Origin: Pseudonocardia halophobica
Lineage (GTDB): Bacteria > Actinomycetota > Actinomycetes > Mycobacteriales > Pseudonocardiaceae
Direction of reading: 5' to 3'
Assembly (NCBI RefSeq): GCF_027922425.1
Contig: NZ_BSFQ01000008.1
Span: forward strand, 124,001 to 188,000
DNA: 64,000 nt
Of this stretch, positions 9,173-17,680 are shown one piece after another. Within the stretch, counting starts at the first letter, position 1; each line of letters starts with the position of its first letter. The position numbers and the translations under genes are program-made. The notes beneath the pieces are model-generated. The model did not search any database. It saw only the letters and a list, made by a program, of their open reading frames with translations, and was not told the origin of the DNA.

Positions 9173-9459
9173 GGGCGGTCGAGGACCCGCGCGGTGTCGC
9201 TCTCCGCGCGTCGCGTCGAGCCGGCGACCTGCAGAAACACGTCGGCCGCGGCCGCCACCTCGCGCGCGGCCCCGGCGACGACCCGGCCGATGTCGTGACA
9301 GTCCTCGACGGACGACTGCAGGTCCCGCGCGAGATTCTCGAGGTCGAGACCCAGGGCGGCGGCATGGGCGGCGGCCGCGTCGAGGCCGTCGGGGTCGAGG
9401 GCGAGGTCCGGGCGCACCCGGACAGGATGCGAGCGCCGCACCGCGCGGGGGGTCAACAC
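9169..9459 (-). CDS. EspC/DUF2580-like T7SS helical protein
   Basis: A 96-residue protein with LALDPDGLDAAAAHAAALG near the N-terminus followed by a long second helix (VVAGAAREVAAAADVFLQV). This matches the layout of the EspC-like T7SS-associated family, which begins with a V-x-P-x-x-L-type motif and forms a helical hairpin. The GTG at 9459 is the most upstream plausible start after the stop of the preceding gene. Its stop overlaps the start of the WXG100-like gene. Function is probably as a T7SS substrate or partner; this is inference. Confidence 0.55.
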   Translation of the reverse strand: MLTPRAVRRSHPVRVRPDLALDPDGLDAAAAHAAALGLDLENLARDLQSSVEDCHDIGRVVAGAAREVAAAADVFLQVAGSTRRAESDTARVLDRP

Positions 9460-9487
9460 GGCGGACTCGTTCGCGATCGCGAACGGC

Positions 9488-10318
9488 TCACGCCTCGGGG
9501 GTCTCCAGGACGGTGCCGGGCACCTTGCCGTCGACCAGGTCGTCCACCCGGTCCTCGCCGCACAGCTCCTTGAGCAGGAACGCCGTGACCAGGGCGCGCG
9601 TGATGCGGCGGGTCTTCGCGTTCGGGCCGCCCGAGAGCACCAGGTCGGACCAGTGCAGGCCCTCGAGGAAGTCGGTGTGCCCGGCCTTCGGCAGCCGGCG
9701 CACCCAGGTGGGGCCCGCGCAGGCCGCGGCGATCTGCTCCGCGTGCCCCGAGATCGGCGCGACGGTGTCCTTCCCCGCGATGACGTGCAACGACGGCACC
9801 GAAACCGCCTTGGCCGCCTCGACCGGCGACGGGCGGGTCTGGGCCGCCGCGATCGCGACCACCGCGGCGACCTTCGGGTGCCCGGCGGCGGCCAGCAGGG
9901 CCGCGCCCGCGCCGATGCCATGGCCCGCCAGCGCCGTCCGCCGCGAGTCCACACTGATCCTGCCGTCGCCGAGCCGGACTCCGGCACAGACGTCGAGCGT
10001 GGTCCGCAGATCGGCGGAGAACCGGGCCACGCTCGGCAGCGGGCTGCCCTGGGAGCCGGGCGCCGCCGCGACGATGCCCCACGAGGCGAGGTGGCGCAGC
10101 AGGTCGGCGTAGCGCGAGACCGGCTGCATCCAGTCGTGTCCGAAGGCGACGGCGGGCAGGCCGAGCCCCTCGGCCGGCGCGAACACCACGCCGGGGATGC
10201 CGACGAGCCCGAGGTCGCCGCGCAGCACCTCGTTGGGTCCCGGCCGGGACAGCTGCTCCAGCGCGTCCTTGGCGTTCCGCAGGGCGGGAGGACGGGTGAA
10301 CGTGCTGGTCCGGCTCAC
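9488..10318 (-). CDS. alpha/beta-hydrolase-fold protein with altered nucleophile
   Basis: 276 residues with the dienelactone-hydrolase/chlorophyllase-like layout: VVFAPAEGLGLPAVAFGHDW, then the elbow TALAGHGIGAGAAL, an acid loop VIAGKDTVAP and a histidine in KAGHTDF. At the nucleophile elbow the expected serine is glycine (GHGIG instead of GHSxG), so ordinary esterase chemistry is unlikely. GTG AGC at 10318 is chosen as start; the frame stays open upstream but without homology-like sequence. It lies upstream of the two T7SS-like small genes on the same strand and may be co-transcribed with them. Substrate unknown. Confidence 0.75.
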   Translation of the reverse strand: MSRTSTFTRPPALRNAKDALEQLSRPGPNEVLRGDLGLVGIPGVVFAPAEGLGLPAVAFGHDWMQPVSRYADLLRHLASWGIVAAAPGSQGSPLPSVARFSADLRTTLDVCAGVRLGDGRISVDSRRTALAGHGIGAGAALLAAAGHPKVAAVVAIAAAQTRPSPVEAAKAVSVPSLHVIAGKDTVAPISGHAEQIAAACAGPTWVRRLPKAGHTDFLEGLHWSDLVLSGGPNAKTRRITRALVTAFLLKELCGEDRVDDLVDGKVPGTVLETPEA

Positions 10319-10529
10319 AGCGGAACCGTACCGTCGCGCGATCACGCCCGCCCAGCGGCGTACTCGAACGATCAGCCGGACGACCGCCCCGGCCGGGCAG
10401 CCCGTCCGCCGGGGGGTGGCCAGTGCGAGCCGCGGGTGTGGTAGCACCACTCCTGTCCCGCGGTGCGCGCGTCAATAGCGTTCTGACCAGGCCGGAAGGG
10501 GTCCGGCAACCATCCGAGAGGGACAGACG

Positions 10530-10829
10530 ATGAACGCCAGGATCGCACGTACCATCGGCACGCTGGCCGCCGCCGGGGGCCTGCTCCTGGGCCTGAGCGC
10601 CTGCAGCATGTCGGTCTCCAGCGACGACGTGAAGTCCGAGATCACCCGCGTGGTGCAGGAGCAGCTGCAGACCGCGCCGAACTCGGTCGACTGCCCCGCG
10701 GGCCTCGACGCGACCGTGGGGGCCACGCTGACCTGCCACGTCGTGATCCCGCAGCGCAGCTTCGACGTCGTCGCCAAGGTGACCGCGGTCGAGGGCAGCG
10801 ACGTCAAGTTCGACATCAACGAGGTGTAG
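10530..10829 (+). CDS. DUF4333-type lipoprotein
   Basis: A 99-residue secreted lipoprotein. A signal peptide with hydrophobic core TLAAAGGLLLGL and lipobox LSAC puts the acylated cysteine near residue 25. The mature part has two further cysteines in NSVDCPAG and ATLTCHV, the pair typical of the DUF4333 domain, a small beta-rich fold of unknown role. Ribosome site GAGAGGGA precedes the ATG. A -10-like TAGCGT at 10476-10481 would give a leader of about 45 nt. The gene stands alone, divergent from the hydrolase upstream. Confidence 0.82.
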   Translation: MNARIARTIGTLAAAGGLLLGLSACSMSVSSDDVKSEITRVVQEQLQTAPNSVDCPAGLDATVGATLTCHVVIPQRSFDVVAKVTAVEGSDVKFDINEV

Positions 10830-10859
10830 CCGCCGGTCGCCGCGGCTAGCGTGCGGTCC

Positions 10860-12338
10860 ATGCAGGGTGTGTGGACCGCGCAGCAGATCCGCGAGGCCGA
10901 GGAGGTGCTCCTCGACCGGCTGCCGGACGGGGTGCTGATGCGCCGAGCGGCCCACGGGCTCGCCCTCGGCGTCCGCCGGTTCCTCGGGGAGCGACACGGG
11001 CGGACGACCGGCCGGCGCGTGACGTTGCTGGTGGGGGCCGGCAACAACGGCGGCGACGCGCTGTGGGCGGGGGCCGAGCTGCGGCGCGCCGGGCTGGCCG
11101 TCACCGCAGTCCTGCTGGCCCCGGACCGCGCCCATGCCGCCGGGCTCGCCGCGTTCCGAAGGGCGCGCGGCCGGGTGCTCGTGGGGGAGGACCCGGGGGC
11201 GTCGGCGGCGGTGACCGGCGCAGACGTCGTCGTCGACGGGATCGTGGGGATCTCCGGCAAGGGCGCGCTGCGCGAACCCGCCGGGGCGCTGGTCGAGGCC
11301 GCGGGGGCGGCTGGGGTGCCGATCGTCGCGGTCGACCTGCCCAGCGGCGTCGACGCGGACACCGGCACGACCGACGGGGCCGCGGTCGACGCGGCCCTGA
11401 CCGTGACCTTCGGGGCGCTCAAGCCCGTGCACGTGCTCGCGCGGCCACGATGTGGGGACATCGTGCTCGTCGACATCGGGCTCGGGCCGAACCTGCCCGA
11501 GCCGCACGCGTGGGTCCTCGAGGCCGCCGACGTCGGCGAACACTGGCCGATCCCGGGCCCGACGGACGACAAGTACACGCAGGGCGTGGTCGGGGTCGCC
11601 GCCGGCTCGGCCACCTACCCGGGCGCCGCCGTCCTGGCGACCGGGTCCGCCGTGCTCGCGACCAGCGGCATGGTGCGGTTCGCGGGCAGCGCGGCCGACG
11701 TCGTCCGCTCGCACTGGCCCGAGGTCGTCGGCACGGACGACCTCGCGCAGGCCGGGCGCACGCAGGCCTGGTCGGTCGGCCCCGGCATCGGCACCGACGC
11801 GGCGGGGTACGACCTGCTGTCCGGCGTCCTCGACCGGGACGTCCCGACCTGTATCGACGCAGACGGCATCACCCTGCTCTCCGAGCACGAGGACCTGCGT
11901 CGGGCGGTGCACGGCCGGACGGTCGTGGTCACGCCGCACGCCGGCGAGTTCGTCCGGATCGCGGGCGAGGTCGGGCCGGACCGGATCGGCGCCGCCCGCC
12001 AGGCCGCGGTCGAGCTCGGCGTGACCGTGCTGCTCAAGGGCAATGCGACGGTGGTCGCCGACCCCGACGGACGTGCGCTGGTCAACCCCTCCGACGACGC
12101 CTGGGCCGCCACCGCCGGGTCGGGCGACGTCCTCACCGGACTGGTCGGCGCGCTGCTCGCCGCGGGACTCGACCCCTGGTGGGCCGCGGGCTGCGCCGCC
12201 CACGTCCACACCCGCGCCGCCACCCTCGCCGCCGAGCGGGCGGGCGGGGAGCCGGCGGTCCCCGCCCCCGCCTCCACCCTCCAGGCCGCCATCCCCGCCG
12301 CCATCCGGGAGGTGCGGGAGGCGGCGCTGGGGGTGTGA
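10860..12338 (+). CDS. nnrD: bifunctional NAD(P)HX epimerase/dehydratase
   Basis: Repairs hydrated NAD(P)H. The N-terminal YjeF-type epimerase domain (residues 1-210; GAGNNGGDALWAGAEL, later PSGVDADTG) interconverts the R and S hydrates. The C-terminal domain (about 225-492) is the ADP-dependent dehydratase (VGPGIGTD, VVTPHAGEF, LLKGNATVV, GSGDVLTG). 492 residues, normal for the fused form. The ATG at 10860 is used; a GTG 9 nt upstream is also possible. M. tuberculosis carries the same fusion in the same neighbourhood, between glmM and alr. Confidence 0.94.
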   Translation: MQGVWTAQQIREAEEVLLDRLPDGVLMRRAAHGLALGVRRFLGERHGRTTGRRVTLLVGAGNNGGDALWAGAELRRAGLAVTAVLLAPDRAHAAGLAAFRRARGRVLVGEDPGASAAVTGADVVVDGIVGISGKGALREPAGALVEAAGAAGVPIVAVDLPSGVDADTGTTDGAAVDAALTVTFGALKPVHVLARPRCGDIVLVDIGLGPNLPEPHAWVLEAADVGEHWPIPGPTDDKYTQGVVGVAAGSATYPGAAVLATGSAVLATSGMVRFAGSAADVVRSHWPEVVGTDDLAQAGRTQAWSVGPGIGTDAAGYDLLSGVLDRDVPTCIDADGITLLSEHEDLRRAVHGRTVVVTPHAGEFVRIAGEVGPDRIGAARQAAVELGVTVLLKGNATVVADPDGRALVNPSDDAWAATAGSGDVLTGLVGALLAAGLDPWWAAGCAAHVHTRAATLAAERAGGEPAVPAPASTLQAAIPAAIREVREAALGV

Positions 12339-13090
12339 GGGCTGCCGCTCGTCGTGATCGGCGGTGGGGTGTGGAGGGGGTTGTGGGACTGCCGGGGCTG
12401 GTCGGTGGCGGCGGTCTCAGGGATGCCGTGAGCGCACCCGACCGATGATCAGCGCCCTCATGATCGCCGATCCCGTGTGTGGAGGGCTGTGCGCGCAGCC
12501 GTGAGTGCACCGGCTCGCTGATCTTGGCGCCGGTCGGGCTTCCGGCGACTGCCGGCGCATCGACTCGGGCCCGGCGGCACATCGCTCGAGTTCGTGGCGC
12601 GGGCTGTCGACGGGTGCCTGGGTGGGCGAGTCGGGCTGCTCGGCGATCACGGGCTCGGGAGTGCCGTACCTGCACGGAACCGGCGATCGGCCCTTGCATG
12701 ATCACCGGTTCCGTGCGGAGAGGGCTCTGGTGGCTGCCGTGGGTGCACGGGCTTGGTGATCTTCCGCGATCTTGGGGTGTCTGGTTCTGCTGCCTCGCCT
12801 GCGACCTCGGAAGCGTCGGCGATTCGCTCGGACCGGCTCGCTGAGCTCGAGGCCTCTCCCGGACAGGCTCAGCCCGGGAAGTCGGAGGCCGACCGCGCCG
12901 CCGCTCACCGCCCGCACACCCGCTCGGACGTCGCACACCCCGTCGACGGGGTGTGGCGCGCGCCGCGGGTGTGTCACGAGGACCGGAACGGTGTGCGAGG
13001 ACCCGAAGGATGTGTGGGCGGGATCCCTTGTCCCCCTTCACCGCCGTGATCGATACAGCTCCTGTCGGGGGCGGATGTCAGAATGCGGGC
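12339..13090. other. 752-bp gene-free stretch with palindromic repeats
   Basis: Open frames here lack ribosome sites, homology and consistent codon bias. The left half is made of several imperfect copies of a GATC-ended palindromic element (around 12352-12375, 12425-12460, 12470-12531 and 12698-12763). The right half contains no recognised feature up to the alr promoter. Confidence 0.6.
12672..12716. repeat. 17-bp inverted repeat within the palindromic repeat cluster
   Basis: Arms GCACGGAACCGGCGATC (12672-12688) and GATCACCGGTTCCGTGC (12700-12716) match except for one base, around an 11-nt loop. The right arm is also the left arm of another imperfect palindrome that ends near 12763. It would form a strong hairpin or cruciform. 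Confidence 0.75.
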
Positions 13091-14293
13091 GTGTCCTCGC
13101 TCCCCGGAACGGCCCAGCCCGCCGGAACGGCCCAGCCCACCAGAGCGGCCCAGCCGTCCGGAACACCGCGCGCCGAGGCGGTGGTCGATCTCGGGGCGAT
13201 CCGGCAGAACGTCGCGCTGCTGTCGGGGTCGGCGCGTGAGTCGGGTGCGCAGACCATGGCCGTGGTCAAGGCCGACGGGTACGGGCACGGCGCGGTCGAG
13301 GTCGGACGGGCCGCGCTGGCCGCCGGCGCCACCTGGCTCGGGGTGTGCACGATCGAGGAGGCCCTGGAGCTGCGCGAGGCCGGCATCACCGCGCCCGTGC
13401 TGTCCTGGCTGCACCTGCCGGACGATGACTTCGCGCCCGCGATCGCGGCGGACGTCGACCTCTCCGTCTCCTCGGTGCGGCACCTCGCCGGCGTGCTCGA
13501 CGGCGCCCGCCGCACCGGCCGCCCGGCCCGGCTGCACCTCAAGATCGACACCGGGCTGTCCCGGAACGGCTGCCAGCCCGGCGACTGGCCCGAGCTGCTC
13601 GACGCGGTGGAGAAGGCGGGCGACGAGGCCGAGGTCGTCGCCGTGTGGTCGCACCTCGCGCACGCCGACCAGCCGCACCACCCGGTGATCGACACCCAGC
13701 TCGCGCGGCTGAACGCGGCGTGGGAGCAGGCCCGCCGGCGCGGGTTCGCCCCGCTGCGGCACCTCGCCAACTCCGCGGCCACGCTCACCCGCCCCGACCT
13801 GCACCTCGACATCGTCCGGCCCGGCATCGCGGTGTACGGGCTGGATCCGCTGGACCGGCCCGTCGAGGCATCGCCGCTGCGCCCGGCCATGGAGTTCCGG
13901 GCGCGGGTCGCGCTGGTCAAGCGGGTGCCGGCCGGCGAGGGCGTGTCGTACGGGCACGAGTGGACGACCCCGCACGACACCACGCTCGCCCTGGTGCCGG
14001 TGGGCTACGCCGACGGCGTCCCGCGGCGGCTCAACGCCCGCGGACGGATGCGCGTGCGCCTGGCGGGCGAGGTCCGCCCGGTCGTCGGCCGGGTCTGCAT
14101 GGACCAGGTCGTGGTCGACTGCGGCGAGGACGAGGTCCACGAGGGCGACACCGCGGTCCTCTTCGGCGCCGGGGACGGCGGCGGGCCCACCGCCCAGGAC
14201 TGGGCCACCGAGCTGGGCACGATCCACTACGAGATCGCGACGGGCGTGCACGGGGCCCGGGTCCGGCGGACGCACCTGGGCGCGGGGGAGTGA
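13091..14293 (+). CDS. alr: alanine racemase
   Basis: PLP enzyme that makes D-alanine for peptidoglycan. The PLP lysine is in VVKADGYGHG (about residue 59), the catalytic tyrosine in GVSYGHEW, and the conserved VGYADGVPR and GRVCMDQ follow. 400 residues from the GTG at 13091. CAGAAT at 13079-13084 is placed as a -10 for a leaderless message, which supports this start. Residues 5-23 are a short Gly-Thr-Ala-Gln-Pro-like repeat encoded by three near-identical 18-bp units, a low-complexity extension before the first catalytic segment. The stop overlaps the start of the next gene. Confidence 0.95.
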   Translation: MSSLPGTAQPAGTAQPTRAAQPSGTPRAEAVVDLGAIRQNVALLSGSARESGAQTMAVVKADGYGHGAVEVGRAALAAGATWLGVCTIEEALELREAGITAPVLSWLHLPDDDFAPAIAADVDLSVSSVRHLAGVLDGARRTGRPARLHLKIDTGLSRNGCQPGDWPELLDAVEKAGDEAEVVAVWSHLAHADQPHHPVIDTQLARLNAAWEQARRRGFAPLRHLANSAATLTRPDLHLDIVRPGIAVYGLDPLDRPVEASPLRPAMEFRARVALVKRVPAGEGVSYGHEWTTPHDTTLALVPVGYADGVPRRLNARGRMRVRLAGEVRPVVGRVCMDQVVVDCGEDEVHEGDTAVLFGAGDGGGPTAQDWATELGTIHYEIATGVHGARVRRTHLGAGE

Positions 14294-15408
14294 GCGTGGC
14301 CGGCCGGAAGCTGTGGCAGGCGCTCGGCGTCGCGGGCGGTGTCGTCGGGGCGGCGGGCGCCGCCGTCGGCGTCGGGGTGGCGAGCCACAAGCGGCACGAG
14401 ATCGCCAAGGAGCGCCGCCGCCTCGCCGGCGAGCTCGACTCGGGGGGCCGGCAGCCGGGTGCGGAACCGGCGCCGACGTCGTCGTCGGTCATGACCGAGG
14501 ACGGCATCCGGCTGGCCTGCGAGGAGCTGCCCTCGCGCACCGGTGAGCCGCTGCTCACGGTGGTCCTGGTACACGGGTTCGCCCTCGACCGCCGCACCTG
14601 GCACTTCCAGCGGGAGGCGTTCCCGCTGATGGCGGACCCGTCCGTGCGCACCGTGCTCTACGACCAGCGCAGCCACGGCCGCTCCGAGCGCGCGCCGCAG
14701 CAGAGCTGCACGATCGACCGGCTCGGCCACGACCTGGACTCGGTCATCCGCGCGCTGGCGCCGGAGGGCCCGCTGGTGCTGATCGGGCACTCGATGGGCG
14801 GGATGACGCTGATGGCCCTCGCCGAGCAGCAGCCCGAGCTGTTCGAGGAGCGGGTGCTGGGCGTGGGGTTCGTGGCGACGTCGGCGGGCGAGATGGGCAG
14901 CGCGGGCCTGCCGGGCACCCTGCTCTCCCGGCACAACCCGGTGACCCGCGGGCTCGGCGCGCTGGCCCGGGTGCAGCCGCGCGTCGTCGAGGGCGCGCGC
15001 AAGGCCCTGGGCGACATCGTGTGGGGCTTCACCCGGCGCTACGCGTTCGGCGACCGCCGCGTCGACCCGGCGCTGGTCGACCTGGTCGACACCATGATCA
15101 GCGCCAACGCGCTCGACGCGCTCACCGACTTCGCCGACACCCTCGGCACGCACGACCGGTTGGCGGCGCTGCCCGCGCTCGCCGGCTGCGACGTGCTGAT
15201 CGTCGCCGGCACGAAGGACCAGGTGATCCCGTTCTCGCACGGCGAGCGGATCGCGGCCGAACTGCCGAAGGCCGAGCTGCTGGAGCTGGAGGGCGTCGGG
15301 CACCTGCCGCTGCTGGAGCGGCACGAGGAGGTCCAGGAGGCCCTGGAGGGACTGGTTCGGCGGGCGGCCTCGCGGGCCCCGCGCCGGCGCAGGTGGAGGC
15401 GAGCATGA
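14290..15408 (+). CDS. membrane-anchored alpha/beta hydrolase
   Basis: 372 residues. A hydrophobic N-terminal segment (about residues 9-33, LGVAGGVVGAAGAAVGVGVA) anchors or exports it. The hydrolase core has VLVHGFALDRRTW, YDQRSHGRS, the nucleophile elbow GHSMGG, the acid in VAGTKDQVIP and the histidine in GVGHLPLLE, so the triad is complete. GTG at 14290 overlaps the alr stop; an in-frame GTG at 14296 is an alternative. The ATG of tsaE overlaps its stop, so it sits in the alr-tsaE coupled operon. The substrate cannot be predicted. Confidence 0.88.
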   Translation: MSVAGRKLWQALGVAGGVVGAAGAAVGVGVASHKRHEIAKERRRLAGELDSGGRQPGAEPAPTSSSVMTEDGIRLACEELPSRTGEPLLTVVLVHGFALDRRTWHFQREAFPLMADPSVRTVLYDQRSHGRSERAPQQSCTIDRLGHDLDSVIRALAPEGPLVLIGHSMGGMTLMALAEQQPELFEERVLGVGFVATSAGEMGSAGLPGTLLSRHNPVTRGLGALARVQPRVVEGARKALGDIVWGFTRRYAFGDRRVDPALVDLVDTMISANALDALTDFADTLGTHDRLAALPALAGCDVLIVAGTKDQVIPFSHGERIAAELPKAELLELEGVGHLPLLERHEEVQEALEGLVRRAASRAPRRRRWRRA

Positions 15409-15860
15409 CGTGGGACGAGCCGGTCGAGCTCCCGGAGCCGGCCGACACCGAGGCGTACGGCGAGGAGCTGGGCCGTCAGCTGGGCGCCGGCGATCTCGTG
15501 GTGCTGTCCGGGCCGCTCGGTGCGGGCAAGACGGCGCTGGTCCGGGGCCTGGCGCGTGGGTTGCGGGTGGCCGGTCCGGTCACGTCGCCGACGTTCGTGA
15601 TCGCCCGGGAGCACCGGCCGATGCCGGACGGGCCGGGCGTGCCGCTCGTGCACGTCGACGCCTACCGGCTCGGCGCGGTGGCCTCGGTCGCCGCGGAGCT
15701 CGACGACCTGGACCTCGACACCGACCTCACCGAGGCCGTCGTGGCGGTGGAGTGGGGCGAGGGCGTGGCCGAGCGCCTGGCGGAGAAGCACGTCCTGGTC
15801 CACCTCGAGCGGCGGGAGGACGACGTCCGGGTCGCGCGGGCGGAGCGGGTCGGGTCGTGA
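15405..15860 (+). CDS. tsaE: tRNA t6A synthesis ATPase TsaE
   Basis: Small P-loop ATPase that works with TsaB and TsaD to put threonylcarbamoyl on A37 of ANN-decoding tRNAs. Walker A GPLGAGKTALVRGL is near residue 38, SPTFVIAREH follows, then VHVDAYRLG and VVAVEWGEGVAERL, all family hallmarks. 151 residues. The start overlaps the hydrolase stop (ATGA) and the stop overlaps the GTG of the HAD gene. tsaB and tsaD follow about 1.1 and 2.3 kb downstream on the same strand. Confidence 0.95.
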   Translation: MTWDEPVELPEPADTEAYGEELGRQLGAGDLVVLSGPLGAGKTALVRGLARGLRVAGPVTSPTFVIAREHRPMPDGPGVPLVHVDAYRLGAVASVAAELDDLDLDTDLTEAVVAVEWGEGVAERLAEKHVLVHLERREDDVRVARAERVGS

Positions 15861-16573
15861 GTGGCATCGAGGCGGTCCTCTTCGACTGGGGCGGCACGCT
15901 CACGCCCTGGCGCACCATGGACTTCCACGCCGGCTGGCGGGCCTACACCGAGGTCCTGCACGCCGACGAGCCCGAGCGGGCCCGTGAGGTCGCGACCGCC
16001 CTGGCCGAGGCCGACACCGCCCGCTGGGCCGCGGTGCAGGACGGGGCCCGGGCCTTCCACCTCGCCGAGGTGCTGGCCGACGCCGCCGTCGACGAGCGTT
16101 CCGAGCTGCACGGCGCCGCGCTCGAGGCGTACCGGGAGTTCTGGGTGCAGGCCACGCACACCGACCCCGAGGCCGCGCCGATGCTGGAGGAGCTGCGGGG
16201 GCGCGAGCTGCGGCTCGGCGTGCTGTCCTCCACGATGTGGCCCGGCGAGTGGCACGAGGACTGGCTGCGCCGGGACCGGGTGCTGCACCTGTTCGACGGC
16301 GTGACCTGGAGCAGCGACCTGGAGTACACCAAGCCGCACCCCGAGGCCTTCCGCGCCGCGATGGCCGCCGTCGGGGTCGCGGACCCGGCCCGCTGCGTCT
16401 ACGTCGGCGACCGCCCGTACGACGACATCAGCGGCGCCAAGAACGTCGGCATGCGGGCGGTACTGGTCCCGCACAGCGACATCCCGGTGGCCCAGCGGGT
16501 GCCGGTCGACGTCGAGCCCGACGGCGTGATCCAGCGCCTCGCGGAGCTGCCCGGCCTGCTCCGGGACTGGTAG
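15857..16573 (+). CDS. HAD-superfamily hydrolase
   Basis: 238 residues with a Rossmann-like HAD fold and a helical cap. Motif I reads FDWGGTLTPW: the nucleophile Asp is present but the second Asp of the DxDx(T/V) motif is Gly. Motif II is GVLSSTMW, motif III is the lysine in EYTKPHPEAF, and motif IV is YVGDRPYDDISGAKNVGM. Lacking the acid/base Asp, it may not be a standard phosphatase. It is inserted between tsaE and tsaB in the coupled operon (GTGAG overlap with tsaE). Physiological substrate unknown. Confidence 0.86.
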   Translation: MSGIEAVLFDWGGTLTPWRTMDFHAGWRAYTEVLHADEPERAREVATALAEADTARWAAVQDGARAFHLAEVLADAAVDERSELHGAALEAYREFWVQATHTDPEAAPMLEELRGRELRLGVLSSTMWPGEWHEDWLRRDRVLHLFDGVTWSSDLEYTKPHPEAFRAAMAAVGVADPARCVYVGDRPYDDISGAKNVGMRAVLVPHSDIPVAQRVPVDVEPDGVIQRLAELPGLLRDW

Positions 16574-16827
16574 GCCCACCGCGTCCGCGGGTGACGATCA
16601 CGGCGGCGCGGACGAGCCCCCTGCTGACGGGAGGGGGAACCGGTGACGGCGGCCGCGCTGTGGGCCGGCACCGACCCCTTGCCGTCCCTGTCTCCTCCTG
16701 TCCTCGGTGAACGGGACGGAACGGTCGGGGCCCGCGCCGGCACGGCGATGGCAGCGCGGCGACGCCCGGCGCCAGCGCCGTGACAGCGCCGGCGCGCAGG
16801 CTCGGCCGCGAACCGAGGAGGAGACCG

Positions 16828-16971
16828 ATGAGCCCGACCCCCGACCCGTTCCCGCCGCTCCCGCCCGCCCCGCCGCACCCGGCGGGGCGCCCCTGCCCGC
16901 ACCTGTGCACCCCGGACTGCACCGCCGACCCGGACGAGACGGGCCCAGGCCGGCCCGAGGACGGCTGCTGA
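16828..16971 (+). CDS. 47-residue proline/cysteine-rich small protein
   Basis: A short reading frame with an excellent ribosome site (GAGGAGGAGACC before the ATG). The product begins MSPTPDPFPPLPPAPPHPAG and then has the cysteine cluster CPHLCTPDC, with a final cysteine at the C-terminus. The spacing C-x3-C-x3-C could bind a metal. It lies in the 420-bp gap between the HAD gene and tsaB and ends 25 nt before tsaB. Not assigned to a known family; coding status is inferred from the ribosome site and codon pattern. Confidence 0.5.
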   Translation: MSPTPDPFPPLPPAPPHPAGRPCPHLCTPDCTADPDETGPGRPEDGC

Positions 16972-16996
16972 GAACGACGCTCGTAGGCTCGGTGAC

Positions 16997-17680
16997 GTGC
17001 TCGTGCTGGCCCTGGACACCGCCACGCCCGCCGTCACCGCCGGTGTCGTGCGGCTGACCGACGGCCCCGGCGCGCGCGTCGCCGAGCTCGGCGTGCGCGT
17101 CGCGCACGACGCCCGCAAGCACGGCGAGCTGCTCATGCCCGGCGTGCAGGGCGCCTGCGCCGACGCCGGGATCCGGCTGCGCGACGTGGAGGCGATCGTC
17201 GTCGGCGCCGGTCCGGGGCCCTTCACCGGCCTGCGGGTCGGCATGGTCACCGCCGCCTCGCTGGGCGACGCACTCGGTGTCCCGGTGCACGGGGTCTGTT
17301 CGCTCGACGCGATCGCCCAGGCCGTGGTGCTGCCCGGGAAGCTCACCGGGAACCTGCTGGTCGCCACGGACGCGCGGCGCCGCGAGGTGTACTGGGCGGC
17401 GTACGAGGCCGAGGGCGCGCGGCTGACCGGCCCGACCGTCGAGGGCCCCGACTCGGTGGCCGAGCGGCTCGACGGGCTGCACCTGGTCGCCGCGGCCGGC
17501 ACGATGGCCGACCGGTTCGGGCTGCCCGTGCGCGAGCCGGCGAGCCCGACGCCCGCGGGCCTGGTCGCCGCGGCCGCCCCGGCCCTGGACTCCGGCCGCG
17601 ATCCCGGCCCGCTCGAGCCCCTCTACCTGCGCCGACCCGACGCCGTCCCGCCCGGGGAGCGGAAGAAGGTGCACACGTGA
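16997..17680 (+). CDS. tsaB: tRNA t6A synthesis scaffold TsaB
   Basis: Actin-like-fold protein that dimerises with TsaD. Begins [18 protein letters not shown] and carries the typical [17 protein letters not shown] segment around residue 73. 227 residues, normal length. The GTG at 16997 is supported by a -10 TAGGCT at 16984-16989, 7 nt upstream, indicating a leaderless transcript separate from the tsaE operon. The stop overlaps the start of rimI. Confidence 0.94.
   Translation: MLVLALDTATPAVTAGVVRLTDGPGARVAELGVRVAHDARKHGELLMPGVQGACADAGIRLRDVEAIVVGAGPGPFTGLRVGMVTAASLGDALGVPVHGVCSLDAIAQAVVLPGKLTGNLLVATDARRREVYWAAYEAEGARLTGPTVEGPDSVAERLDGLHLVAAAGTMADRFGLPVREPASPTPAGLVAAAAPALDSGRDPGPLEPLYLRRPDAVPPGERKKVHT

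Noticed and set aside
7893..12209. Very long frames in alternate phases over glmM, the hydrolase and nnrD
   Set aside because: All are shadows of recognised genes in other frames with typical Arg/Gly/Pro-rich translations.
12479..13049. Several 60-120 codon frames upstream of alr
   Set aside because: They overlap the palindromic repeat cluster, have no ribosome sites and no consistent codon bias.
16610..16740. Possible riboswitch (GGGGGAACC-type sequence before the small Cys protein)
   Set aside because: GGGGGAACC recalls the c-di-AMP (ydaO) motif, but the other conserved segments and pairings are not found. A covariance-model search would be needed to revive it.
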